Positions 45,133-55,672 of a DNA stretch of 64,000 bases are shown one piece after another. The stretch's first letter is position 1. Every line of letters begins with the position of its first letter. Under the pieces are notes generated by a model that was given only the letters and a program-made list of their open reading frames with translations, was not told where the DNA came from and made no database searches. The translations under genes and the position numbers were made by a program. This stretch comes from Tricholomella constricta (Eukaryota; Basidiomycota; Agaricomycetes; Agaricales; Lyophyllaceae): contig JAACJP010000003.1 of assembly GCA_013368375.1 (NCBI GenBank), positions 186,001 through 250,000 of the forward strand, written 5' to 3'.

Positions 45133-46044
45133 ATGTCTCGTCCTCCCACCGATTTTGGGAAAGTCGTCTGGAACCTTGACGAGGACTGGATCGCCTGGCG
45201 TTCACTCCCCATCGACACTGGTCGTGAAGAGTGTACTTCTCTCATGGAGAACATTTTGGACGGCATCGAGGTGTTAAGGGGTCAGGACGCGGTGTCCGAG
45301 CGATGGGAGTGGCCTAACAAAGATGCTGCTTTTGCCGACTTATGGGCGGTCATTTCGCACGACGCCGAGTGGTCTGCCCGTTTTAGGGATTGGAGCCCAG
45401 AGGTACGTCTAGGCGCTTGTGTCGTTGTGCTTTTCGTGGTCCGATTGACGCCTTTATTCTAGGATGACTATACGCGCCGTCGTCGCGAGCGGCGACTCCG
45501 TTTGGCGGATGGTATAGATAAGGTGATAGACGAGGAAGCTGCCCGTGTCGCGTCAACCCCTGTGGCTTGTAAGCGTAAACGAGACCTCGTCGACGACGAG
45601 TGCCAGGAGTCGGAGAGTCAGGAGGGTTCCGTCGGTGGGCATGCGGGAGTTGGGGCTCTCCTGGAGGGGGTCTCCCAAGTCCATGATCATGACTTGGTGG
45701 TTGTCGCCCGTCGCTTCGCGATGGAACAGGTCGCCAGTCTCTCGTCGTTGACCTCCGACGTTCCTGGTGATGAGGATCTGCACGACTCAAATCCGGTGCA
45801 GCCTTTGTCGGTTGTGTCGCGCTTCGATCTCGCCGGTGTGGACCACGCTCTGTCTACCCGTTGTTCCTTTTTACAGTCTCTGGTTCGGGATTCTCATATC
45901 CTCGAGTCGCGGCAAGAGGTCCTCCGCTTGTCGATCCGCCAGCTCTATCAAGAGGTCGTAGCGACGTCTACCGCCTTAGACGTACTCCGGGCGCGCCGTA
46001 CCGAGTTAGTTAGCGAAGTTCTAGTGGGTGTCGCGGAAAGCTAG
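45133..46044 (+). CDS. Ty3-B antisense gene 1 (coiled-coil protein, paralogue of gene 2)
   Basis: Exon 1 is 45133-45402 (exactly 90 codons, MSRPPTDFGKVVWNLDEDW) and exon 2 is 45463-46044, giving about 283 residues; intron GTACGT...TTCTAG. Exon 1 matches gene 2 exon 1 (DEDWIAWRSLP / GKDWEEWRSLP; ENILDGIEVLRGQ / EDILEGVESLRAQ; WAVISHDAEWSARF / WAVVSVDSEWSVQF). The C-terminal helix region (VDHALSTRCSFLQSLVRDSH) matches gene 2 (VERALSSRHALLRSLVQESQ) and looks like a coiled coil. A KRKR tract follows VACKRKRD. The cysteine cluster of gene 2 is absent. It runs opposite to gag-pol, about 175 bp from the LTR, so it could use an antisense LTR promoter. Function unknown. Confidence 0.72.
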
Positions 46045-46396
46045 GGCAAGGAGCACGACAGGGGGGGTTTCGAGAACACGGTGGTGGCAGGAGTGAAGAG
46101 GGCGGAGACGCTGGCGACAGCGCTCTAGGGCTTGGAATGTCGCCGTCTGGTTGGTCCTAGTCGCGTCCTGTCCGTTATTGACCATCTTTGCATTCGTTAC
46201 TGTCGTGTCCTAGAATTGTGTTACGTTTCTTTCGCTTCTTGTTGGCAGCCGACCGTTGTGATGCTTTATTCGGTCTTTTATCGTGCGTCGCCAACCATGT
46301 CTGGTTTAGATGGTCTACGCCACTTCTTTGCAGAGATGCGTGGTCATGTGATTTTGTTGGTCCATGTGGGTGCCATGTGTGCGCCATGCTGTTTCC

Positions 46397-46412
46397 TCTC
46401 CTCCTTACTTGA
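46397..46412 (-). repeat. Second copy of the Ty3-B polypurine 16-mer
   Basis: Minus strand TCAAGTAAGGAGGAGA, identical to the 3' tract. It lies upstream of antisense gene 2, probably as part of the duplicated leader. Confidence 0.8.
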
Positions 46413-46416
46413 GCTG

Positions 46417-46434
46417 CTGACTGTCCTCAGTCAG
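46417..46434. promoter_or_regulatory. Hairpin upstream of antisense gene 2
   Basis: CTGACT-GTCCTC-AGTCAG, perfect 6-bp stem at the same distance from the 16-mer as the hairpin before gene 1. The second stem pair is T-A here and C-G there, a compensated change. Confidence 0.65.
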
Positions 46435-46544
46435 GCCTGGGTGTCGCGCGTGCGTGGCGTGGGAAGGGTGTGGCGGTACGAAATTTTTTTGTCAACACGT
46501 CGTCGTTGTCAGTTCTTCCTTTCTTTCCTTGCCTCCCTCCCTCC

Positions 46545-48581
46545 ATGTCTCCCGTAATTCCCAATCTCGCACTCGTCTTGGACAACCTGGGGAAGGACTG
46601 GGAGGAATGGCGCTCTTTGCCGCCGGACGCGTCGTGTGCCAAACGCGCTGTCGTCCTCGAGGATATTTTAGAGGGTGTCGAGTCCCTTCGTGCCCAGGTG
46701 GACAGCGGGGAGCGGCAGGTCTGGCACAATGAGGATGAGGCTCTGGCTGCCATTTGGGCCGTCGTGAGTGTGGATAGCGAGTGGAGTGTGCAGTTCGCTG
46801 GTCTGCGGCCAGAGGTGAGTCCCTTGGGTCTGTCGGACCCGTTTGTTGTCTGAGGTGCTGGCTCTGTTTGTGTAGGACGAGTACATTCGCCGACGTCGGC
46901 AGCGACGTCTGCGCCTCGGGTCGGAGGTCGGCACTCGTGGGTCGCAGTCGGTGGCTCCGGAAGAGCCCGTGGGCGGTCCGAATGCGCTAACCAAGGGAGT
47001 GGGTCCGATGGACGTGGATGGCGAGGCGAGTGTGGGACTGCCCTCTGCTGTTGGGGCCGACGGTCGTTCCGTGGTCGCTGGCTCTGCCGGTAGCGCTGCG
47101 CCTGCTTCGGGCGCTGCCCATAGCAACGAGGGGGTCACGCGTACGGTAGAGGGTTTCCGTCAGGTATCGGAGGCGGCCAGTGTCGCGGCGATGGCTGCGC
47201 GCATGGCGCGTGAAGTCGAGGAGCCTCTGCAGGACCCTCTTGCGCCCCTCTCTCGTGCTGTTTCCGAGGTCGCTTTGAGTGGGCCGCCTGTCGCTGTCGG
47301 AGAAGGGGCTTCACCGGTGCGCCCGAAGGTCGAGGGTAAGAGGCGCGACGGTGCACGCAAGGTGGCGTACATGTCCGTGGGTGGTGGTCGTCCGTCAGCG
47401 TCGCCCGCCCTTCCGGTGCCTGGGGTGAGTTCGCTTTTAGCAAGGTCGGATTGCTGACTTCCTGACGTCGTTTGATAGGTGTCCCGTCCCCTTGCTCGTC
47501 CCGTGGGGTCGGGTGAGTTTGTGCTTCGTTCCTTCCGCCATGTTTTGCCCTCTGAGCGGGCGCCGCCTGATCCCCTTTGCAGGTGCCGCCCAAGCGACTT
47601 CATCGGTCATCCGAGACTCCGACAAGAAACGCAAGCGTGTGGTGGGAGAGGACGACGAGGGGTCGGTCGTGGTCGTAGAGGAGGTCGCGGAGAAGGGGAA
47701 GAAGCGGAGGATGACCGCGAACCCCAGCGTCTGGGAGCTGAAGTTGGAGGAGTTCAAGGTGGAGTGTCCCGACTGGGTCGTGCGCGACGTTCCGGTGAGC
47801 GGGGTCGGTCTCCTTCTCGTTGCGTGTCCTTCTAATTTGTTGTGTTTTTCTGTAGTGCAAGCGTTGTGTGCGCGCCAACCAGACGTGCGTCCAGCGACTG
47901 GGCAGTGGGCCTTGCGCGCGGTGCAAGATCCAGTCTAAAGGCTGTGTCTCGTCGGTCGCAGCTGGCGGCAAGGGGCAGGGGTCGCGGCCGCGTCGTCGCG
48001 CCATCTCCCGTCCCACCGTTGAGAATTCCGATGGCGAGGTGCAGATCGTCTCGTCGCCATCCGATGCGCGTCGGGGTCGGTATGCGACCGACGGGCCGTT
48101 TGGGATTGGTGCTTCCGCGGGGCGTCTGGCACTGGAGCGTACCGAGGCGTTGCCTTTCCTTGGGTCTGACTACCTGCTACGCGGACGGATTTCCGGGGAT
48201 GCTGGTCTGCCGACGGGGGCTGACTTGGTTGGGTTGGGACGGGACCGGGAGGCGACGTCGGCCGTGGTCGCGCAGTTCTCTCGTGCCGACGTGGAGCGAG
48301 CGCTGTCGTCGCGACACGCTTTACTCCGCAGCCTCGTTCAGGAATCACAAATGGCGGAGGCGCGGGTGGAGATCCTTCGGTCTACCCTGGCAGCATTGAA
48401 CGACCAGTTCGTTGAGACGACTGTCGCCGTTCAACTCCTCCAAGATCGCTACGACCAGATGTGCGCGGCCGACGAGGCTTATGTGGGGGGGCGGGGTTCC
48501 GACGATGATGCCAGCGACGAGGAGGGCGAGGGTCCAGAGCGCGCGGGTAGTGACTTCGACGAGGGGGCTGTGGAGGGGTGA
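46545..48581 (+). CDS. Ty3-B antisense gene 2 with a Zn(II)2Cys6-type cluster
   Basis: Five exons by GT-AG joins that hold the frame throughout: 46545-46814 (90 codons, MSPVIPNLALVLDNLGKDW), 46876-47424, 47479-47512, 47583-47794 and 47856-48581, total about 596 residues. Exon 5 opens with a cysteine set spaced C-x2-C-x6-C-x8-C-x2-C-x6-C (CKRCVRANQTC then CARCKIQSKGC, 47856-47945), the exact plan of fungal GAL4-type binuclear clusters. A basic KKRKR tract lies just before it (exon 4), a coiled-coil-like region follows (VVAQFSRADVERALSSRHAL), and the tail is acidic (DDDASDEEGEGPE). The order of cluster, basic tract, coiled coil and acidic tail suggests a DNA-binding regulator; inferred, not shown. 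It converges on the end of pol. Confidence 0.75.
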
Positions 48582-48963
48582 GGGTCGGGCGGGCGGTCGG
48601 GTGAGGACGTGCGCGATTGGGATCTTGGACGCGCCGCTCCTCTTCGTTTTTGTTTGTTTTTTTTTTTTTGTCTTTATCATTGGAACAGCGTGTTTGTGCG
48701 GATCGGTAGGCCCGTAAAATGGGTGTTTGTACTATAGAAAAAAAAATGGTGTCTTCCTGACGTGTGTGAACTTAAGCAGTGAGGGCGGTAACATTGAGTG
48801 GAGTTGTGATGATAGGATGGGGAACAATAAGTAGGAACGGTCGGCGACGATTGGTCGGTCGGGGATTGATAGTGATGAATTGGTGGGGCGGCGACGATTG
48901 GTCGGTTGGTGAAAGTGGTGGGCATTAATTAAGAGGGTATATGGTTGGTCGGTATGTAGTCGA
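48582..48963. other. Spacer between convergent antisense gene 2 and pol
   Basis: Non-coding; contains a T-rich run near 48651-48671 and a GATTGGTCGGT motif near 48848-48860 and again at 48895-48906. Confidence 0.55.
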
Positions 48964-50529
48964 TCAATTTTGTTCTTCTTCCGATTCGGAGTCGTCGCTA
49001 ACGACTTCGGGTCGGTCTTCGTCGTCTGTGAGCGTTGTCGCCTCCAATTCTCTGAGTCGTCTGGTGTCGATGTCTAGGGCGTTATCGGGTAAGGGGATGT
49101 TGCTCCGTGCGAAGTAGGGGGTGAGTCGGAATGCTGCTACGGGTCGGTGCAAGACTGTGCCGTCGAGTTCGCAGAGTATGTAGGCGCCGCCTCGGTTTCG
49201 TGATATGACGACCAGTGGTCCTAGGTATCGCGGTCGCATTTTTCGATTGAGCGACTTCTCGATTTTGGTGTTACGCATGAGGATGAGGTCTCCCCATTTA
49301 AAGTTGTAATCGCGAAGGGTTCTGGCGTGTTTGATTTCGAAGCGGACCGCCGCTTGCCGCCGTGCCGCGTAGACGTCGGAATGTAGTCGGTCTAGGTCAG
49401 TGGAGCGTTTCTGTAAGGCGATCGCGCGACGTGTTAAGAGGGCGGTGGAGGAAAGGATAGAATCGGGCGTGGTTGCATATACGTAGCTTCCACGATATCG
49501 AGTGGGAGAAGCAGATGGGTGCCCGTCGCGGCGTAATAAGGGGAACATCCCATTCTTTTACGGACCGTGACACGTTCGGCCCAAAATACTGAATAGGCGG
49601 ATTGCGACCATTTGTTTCTCATTCCCATCGGCAGCTTTAAAAAGGGATTGTCGGACGTCGAAGTGAGGTCTTTCGATGAGGCCATTGGCTTTAGAGTTAT
49701 AGCCCGAGATGCGAATGTTGTGAACGTGGTATTTCTTCGTAAGGTGTTCGGCGGCCTTGATAAAGGCTGGTCCATTGATCGGTGACGATTTCGCGTAGTC
49801 CGCCCCAGCGGCAGACGATGTCTTCGTACATCCAATCGCCCAATGTACGGCTGTTTTCTTTTCGCAGCGCGCGCCACTCGGGGAAGTGGATTAGGGAACA
49901 GCGACCTTGAACGATATATTTGAATCCGTTGGAGGCCGGTAGGTGCATGGTGTCGATATATATCTTCGCGAACAGTGGTGCGGGTGTTGCGACGGTCGGG
50001 GGAATAAGGACTTTGGTGGTCTGTTGAATCTGGCATATGTGGCATGTTTGTACGAACCAAATGACGTCGGCTCAAACGTTGGGCCACCAGAAGCGCTCGA
50101 GGAGGGTCGCGCGGGTCGCGTAAAATCGCTTATGTCCGAGGTTGTCGTGGACCGATCGTAAGATCTCCAGTCGCGTCTCGGGTCGGGCGACTAGCTTGTG
50201 TGCACCTTGTCTGTCCCGTCGCCATAGTCGCGTCCCATCGATGAAGAAACCTGTGGCGTAACGGATGAAGGTTGCGTACTGTTCATCGGACATATTATCA
50301 GGTCGCCTGAGGTCAGTTAACCATTGCCTAACAACGTCGATGCGCCGATCCTGGGCTTTCGCCGTGTCAGTCCTAGGTATATCATCATATGACATGTCTG
50401 TCGGGTTCGTATTAGGGTCGCGTATGCCTGTATCGTCGTCGGTGCGGATTTTAGGCTGTCGCAGAAAGTTGGTTACGAGTTCGTGAGCCGTTGGGTCTGG
50501 TGGCGTCGGGTCGGTGTCAGCTGCCACTA

Positions 50530-50545
50530 TCTCCTCCTTACTTGA
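50530..50545 (-). promoter_or_regulatory. Candidate central polypurine tract of Ty3-B
   Basis: Minus strand TCAAGTAAGGAGGAGA inside pol (encodes part of ISSKEEI), identical to the 3' polypurine tract. It lies about 260 bp from the arithmetic centre of the element (about 50,280). Confidence 0.65.
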
Positions 50546-51625
50546 GATCTGAGCTAGGGCGAAGGTCTGGTAAATATGCAATGGCGACGGTGGCTGGGGC
50601 AGCGGTTGTATAATATGCATCAGGCTTTGCATTCGGTCGACCCAGTCCTCAAAGTCGGCTTCGTCTTCGTCGTAAGTATCGGGTGGATCATCGGGCTGTC
50701 GGGGGCGACGCGACAATCCGTCGGGACCGTGGAAAGTGCCTTTAACATGGACGAGTTCGAAGTGGAACATGAGGACAGAGACAATCCATCTATTGACAGA
50801 GGCGGATGGTTGGATATCGGGATTGGAAAGCATGCCTTTGATGTAGCGGGCGTCAACTTCGACGACCAAGTTTCGGACGCCTATGACGTAGAGCCGCAAG
50901 GCTCCGAGTGCGCGGAAGAGGCCATAAAATTCCAGCTTGGGTTGCGAAAAACGCGATTCGCGGTCGTTCAGCGTAATGGAGCCGAAGCGGTTGTATCTGC
51001 GTCGCGTTCGGTTGATTGGGTCGGTCTGACAGAGGTAAAACCCGACTGCTATGTGTGAGGTATTGACGGCGAGTATAACCGGGTCGTTGGATGTGTAGTC
51101 GATGGGGACAAGAGGTTTAGCTTCGGCGATTGCTTCGACGATATCGCGTTGCGCTGCTATTTGGTCGGGCCCGAATTCGATCTTTACGGGTTAGTTTTAC
51201 GAGGTGGTGCGCGCGGTGAGCGAAGTTCTTGACAAATATTCTTAGTACTCCGACAGTTCCTAGGAAGGCGCGCAGTTCCGACAGTGTGGCGCAAGATGTC
51301 CATTTTCGCAATAACGTGAGGCGGTCCACATCGGGGACACGACCAGCCGGTGTGCAAACGTGTCCCAGGACCTTGAATTGCGGCGCACATATGACTAGTT
51401 TCTTGCCTGAAAAGGTACCGCCGCAGTATTTCATACGTTGGAGAATTCGGTTGACGTTATTGAAGAACTCCCAGATCGCGAGGCGTACGTCGGAATTGTC
51501 GGGATGTGTTGTCGGTAGGCCTGTGTTGGGGTCGGGGTACCAAGTCGCGGGACCCTTGATAGGAGCATCATCGATATATGGCAGCGTGTGGTCGGGGATT
51601 TCGGGTTGCAGGATGTAAGTAACAT

Positions 51626-51817
51626 TGTAACGGGCGTTACCGAATATGGTAGCGATCGTTGTTTGTTCTTATTTAAATCTAAAGGTACTGGCTATATAAA
51701 GCCAGCACCTCTACATTATGTAATGTTAAGACTTACTCATACCTTTAACTACACACAATCCTATCATGGTCGTGTTTAGTTTGGTGTGAATATATTAAGT
51801 CTATTCCAACCCTTACA
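51626..51817 (+). repeat. Solo LTR related to the Ty3-A LTR, nested in Ty3-B pol
   Basis: 192 bp beginning TGTAACGGGCGTTACCGAAT and ending CCCTTACA, about 80% like the LTR at 56833-57023. It is flanked by a perfect 5-bp duplication AACAT (51621-51625 and 51818-51822). Removing it with one duplication rejoins the RT frame between HDDV and TYILQPEIPDH. It contains TATATAAA at 51693-51700. A full element inserted here and was lost by LTR-LTR recombination. Confidence 0.93.
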
Positions 51818-52850
51818 AACATCGTCATGAAATATAGGGACGGAATTGGTCCAGCCCATGGGCAGGGTTACGAGGCGCAGTGCGCCAAAAGGTGTTTGAA
51901 AGGTAGTGAGGTCGCGCGACGATGGCGCGATCAATCGCTCGTCGTAACCGACGAATAGGTCTAGCATGGCGCCACAAATGCGACCGGCAAACTGTTCGGC
52001 GACGTGGTCTGGAATCGGTGTTACTCCGGAGTGTCGTATGGTGACGCGGTTCAGGGGGAGTTTGCCGTTTTTCTTTAGGGTACAGAACCAGCGCGATCGG
52101 TAGCTGGAGTTGGATGGTTCGTAGACGCCGGCTGCGAGCTTGGTTTTAATAATGTCGCAAACTTCATCGTAGATGCCTGGGGGAATGGGGATGTTTCGTT
52201 CGATCCATGGGGTGTGAGCGACAACTGGGATATCAATAGGTGGAAAGAAGTCCGATCGGAAGCGACCACGCTCCGAGTCGTCCCATGCGAACGCGAGGTT
52301 TTGTTTACACATGAGGTCGTGCATATAGCGCGTTCGGTATCGGTAAGGAATCCCGGGTGTTCGCGGTCGAGGTCTTCTTTGCGTTCTATAGTGTAGCGTC
52401 CCGTGGGTCGGAATGGTGGTGGGTTGGGATGTAGTATCGGTATGTCGGCGAGGGGATCGCCCAAGATGTTTCTTTCTATCCTGAAGTGATCGGGGCAGCT
52501 AGCGACGATAGATCGTACTTTCTGCGCGACGGGTTTGTACTTCTTTTTGGTTTGTACACCTTTAATTTTAACGACGAACGTGTCTGTGTCAGTCGGAATT
52601 GGTAAACCGGTGTTGCGATCGTAGTGCGGTAGTGAGTCGGCGGAGCTCGTTGGTGAGGTGAGGATAAAAGATTTGTTGATGGGCAAGGGAGGCGTTAGTC
52701 CTGGCGCTGTGATGTAGAGTGAAGCAAGCTGGGCGTCGTGGGTAGCGTCGCTATTAGGTTCGGAAGGGAGTTCGCAAAAGGAAATAACAGTCGGGGTATA
52801 GCTCCGTGGGTCGTACTCGAGGAGGAGCGCGAGATCGCCGTGATCATGGC

Positions 52851-55672
52851 TTAATTCCTCGAGAGTATACGAAAATTTACGTCTTTCTTGGGGCGGCGAC
52901 GCTGTCCGCGTGCGAAGGTCGGGATCGCAATGACTTCTTGAGTGTTTGGATCGGTGATAGTTATAATGGTGTCGTCAGCAGAGCGCGTTTTGACGTTGGA
53001 GCAGGTGAGCACGTCGAATGGTCGTCCGAGGAGTATGTCGTAATCTGGAGGTAGAGGGTGACTTCGCCTATGGTGCATGGTACGTTTCGCGCTAGTCCGA
53101 GCGATGGGTCAGTCGTGCCGTTCGCGGACTGCATCTGAAGAACGATGGTTGGGTCGTATTTGACTCCCAATCCATGGCAGACCTCCTCCGACATTGCAAT
53201 GATTTGACATCCGCTATCCACAATGCTTTCGATTTGTTCCCTTGCGTCGACCATCAGCATGATGGATCTAAGCGCGTGCGATTCCATTGCGACGATCAGT
53301 CTGTCGGGGCATTCTCCCGGTAACAGGTTTTGGTAGTACGTGTCGTAGACGTCGCCGGTGACTAACGCACCTGGTGGTGGCGTCGCGTTGTCGCTATTGC
53401 CTTCGCAGGGGAGTGCATCAAGTTCTTCTATGTAGGCGGACGTAGGGGCTTCATTGTATACCGTAATAAGGTTGCTGTTTATGATTCTCTTGGGTGTGTT
53501 GGCGTCCCTGAATTTTCCGCGAATCTCTGGTGCGACTCCGCAAAGTTCTCTGACGGTTACCGACATTGTCGAGTCGAGCGCGCGTTCAAAGAGGTCGGCC
53601 GATTTAGTCGGGTCAGAAATGGGCGCTTGGGTTCGATATGCGCTATCGGCTTTCGCTTTTTCGGTGGCAGCTAAGTTCCGCGTGGTGGGAGGTACGTAGC
53701 GATTGTCGGGAATATTGGGGAACGGATGAATTGGCGCTTTGTCGCGCGTAGCGGTCACGGGGTCGGCTCTGGTGCTAGGGATCAGCGGTATGTTGGATGG
53801 TAGTGGGGTAGCTTTAGCGTCGCTTTTCTTTGGGTCCGGTGTAGTCCGCGGTGTGGGTGCTTCCTTGGTGGTCGGAGCGTCGGCGTCTTGAATGGTCTCG
53901 ATAGTGACAGGTCGCTTCTGCGGCGCGCGACTAATGAGTTCTACTCCGTCAAAGACTTCTTTCCGTGCACGCAATGTGTTGAGTTCCCGCTCCAATACGA
54001 CCATTCGATCCTCGATTTTCAAGTCATGGTTGGTGATATCGTTGAATTGTAGTATTTCTAGCATCATGCCTTCGGTCGGGTTCGCGTTAGCCAATAGTTG
54101 TCCTGTTGCTAATTGGTTGGGGTTACGTCTGTGCCACTCGTCGATTTTGTCTTTTATGTATCTGCCTGGTGTCCCAAGTGGTATGAGCGCGCCGCTCGGT
54201 AGTCCTATTTTGTTGTCTTCGGGTCGTCGGCGGCAGCGCCCTTCTGCCATGTATTGTTGACATATGGGGCAGTTGGGAATGTAATGTCCTTCGCCACCAC
54301 AAAAGTGACAGTTGTCGTGAGGTACCCGATTTGGCCGATTGCCGTTGCTTCCTGTAGTGTGTTCTAAGCGGTGGATGTGCTGTTCTAGAAGGTGAATTTT
54401 CTCGTAAAGCTCTTCCAATTTGAGGGGTTGGTTCGCGTTCGGTGACTTGGTCGCGTCCGATAAAGGTCCGCGTGGTGCGATCGCAATCTGTGGTGGTGCG
54501 TGCACCGGCTCTTCCTGTCGTCAGACGGTGCTGGTTCCGTGGAGAATGTGTTCGGCCGCCGCGCGAATGTTTTCGGTGGAGTAGGGGTCGTCTGGGTGGT
54601 GGTTCAGATCTAAGATTTCGAGTCTGCGATGGATTTTTGACCATAAGTCGGACTGGAATGCGCGGCGAAATTGGCGGTCGCGTTCGTTTTTCGAGAGTCG
54701 GTCTTTGCTGACAAGGAATTGAGTGATTGGAAGGAACCGTTGGTAATACTCTCCGAGGTCGCTGTTGGATTGGATCCCTAGTCGGTGTCATTCTCTGATC
54801 AGGTGGTCGAGGTCGGCCATCGAGTACTTTCTTTCCTCGCTAGCTCCTGGATAAAGTGCCATTATCGCTTTTCGCCAGTCGTCGTGTGCGCCGTTCGCGA
54901 ACTCCTCGAGTTGTTCCCATAGGTCGGCCGTATCGATATCGGTATATCGTGTGGCGTGCATTTTCTTTTCTCGTTCGTCTACCACGTTACATTCGGTGAA
55001 GAGGTGATCCAGGTCTGAGAAATACCGCCGTAGTTCGCGTGCGCATTCGGGTGAGAACGTCGGTGCCGAACTTTGTCCGCGCGCGGGCATTGGTTTCATA
55101 ACGATCGGTGGTTGTGCCATGACAGATGGTGTTGGTCTCTGAAGAGGGGACGGAGAGGGGGAATATGACGGTGAGGAAGAATCTGAGGTTTCGGGTGTCA
55201 TAGGCAATAGGGGAGTGAGTCTAAATTCTACTCCTTGATCGGTAGTAGGGAGTTCCGACGCAAAGGGGTCGGAGTCTGAGTTGGTTCGGGCGGTCGGTTC
55301 ACGAGACGGGGTTCGGTCGGTCAGGGTAGGCGATGGTAGGTCTGATAAAGGGCTATAGAACAGGGGACTGAGGTTGTTGTGGATCGCGCGATGTGGGGTT
55401 ACTGAGTGAAAGAGCGGGGAGAGGGATTCTGAGTCGGTGTCGGCCTCTCCGAAGACAGCGCGGATTTCGGCACGAAGGGTTCGGGCTCTCGTTTCTTGTC
55501 GAGTCTCCGGCGGAATGGTCGCCGCGTCGTAGGTTTTTACGAAAAAGTGTAAGAAGGTTGCGTGTTCGGCGGTGGTTTTTAAAACCCTCGCGGTGGGCTC
55601 CAGAATGATAGAGCTAGAAGGCCTGTGGGTGCTGTACACAACAACAAAACAACTAACAACTATAGGGGGCAA
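52851..55672 (-). pseudogene. Ty3-B gag and protease, disrupted
   Basis: One frame runs from 55672 to about 52961 with two TGA codons (at 54790-54788 after HLIRE and near 54514 after GTSTV). A likely start is MAQPPIVMKPMPARG at 55120, because the frame upstream crosses the PBS and LTR. Capsid-like text: CARELRRYFSDLDHLFTEC, EYYQRFLPITQFLVSKDRL. Zinc knuckle CHFCGGEGHYIPNC (C-x2-C-x4-H-x4-C, about 54305-54264). Protease active site IVDSGCQIIAMSEEV (about 53227-53180) with SLGLARNVP. A frameshift near 53045 moves the end of the protease (YDILLGRPFDVLT) to another frame ending at 52851. Both stops could be CGA-to-TGA changes. Confidence 0.85.
55585..55602 (-). promoter_or_regulatory. Candidate tRNA primer-binding site of Ty3-B
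   Basis: On the minus strand, 3 nt after the 5' LTR, the sequence reads TGGAGCCCACCGCGAGGG. TGG complements a tRNA CCA end and the position is canonical. The tRNA was not identified. Confidence 0.6.

Larger units (their letters stand above)
46045..46544. other. Spacer between the two antisense genes, with duplicated leader elements
   Basis: Holds a second copy of the polypurine 16-mer and the following hairpin, as found before gene 1, so the leader was duplicated together with the gene. A 141-codon frame across it (46132-46557) is probably chance. Confidence 0.6.
48964..52850 (-). pseudogene. Ty3-B pol: RT, RNase H and integrase, disrupted
   Basis: Read from high to low coordinates. RT: SRWFCTLKKNGK (about 52090-52055), LVTLPMGWTNSVPIFHDDV (about 51875-51822), interrupted there by the solo LTR, then YIDDAPIKGP with the YxDD box (about 51584-51555) and FSGKKLVICAPQFKVLGH. 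RNase H: AVNTSHIAVGFYLCQ, in which the family's first catalytic Asp appears as Asn, and QPKLEFYGLFRALGAL. Integrase: HDNLGHKRFYATRATLLERF, a stop after WPNV, CHICQ, FAKIYIDTMHL, LREIVTDQ, and after a shift the GPY/F module KMRPRYLGPLVVISR (about 49245-49200). It ends SEEEQN at 48964. Nonsense and frame changes make it inactive. Confidence 0.88.

Noticed and set aside
46132..46557. A 141-codon frame between the antisense genes.
   Set aside because: It spans the duplicated leader and the start of gene 2 in another frame; no similarity to anything recognised.
52075..52324. Overlapping RT frames taken as two separate genes.
   Set aside because: They are parts of one Ty3-B pol split by decay; the motifs run on from one frame to the other.
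54123..54791. A 222-codon minus-strand frame whose ATG overlaps the Ty3-B gag stop (ATGA), suggesting coupled translation.
   Set aside because: Its protein (Arg/Pro/Thr-rich) has no Gag features, while the gag frame itself continues past the TGA with proper Gag text. It is a shadow frame.
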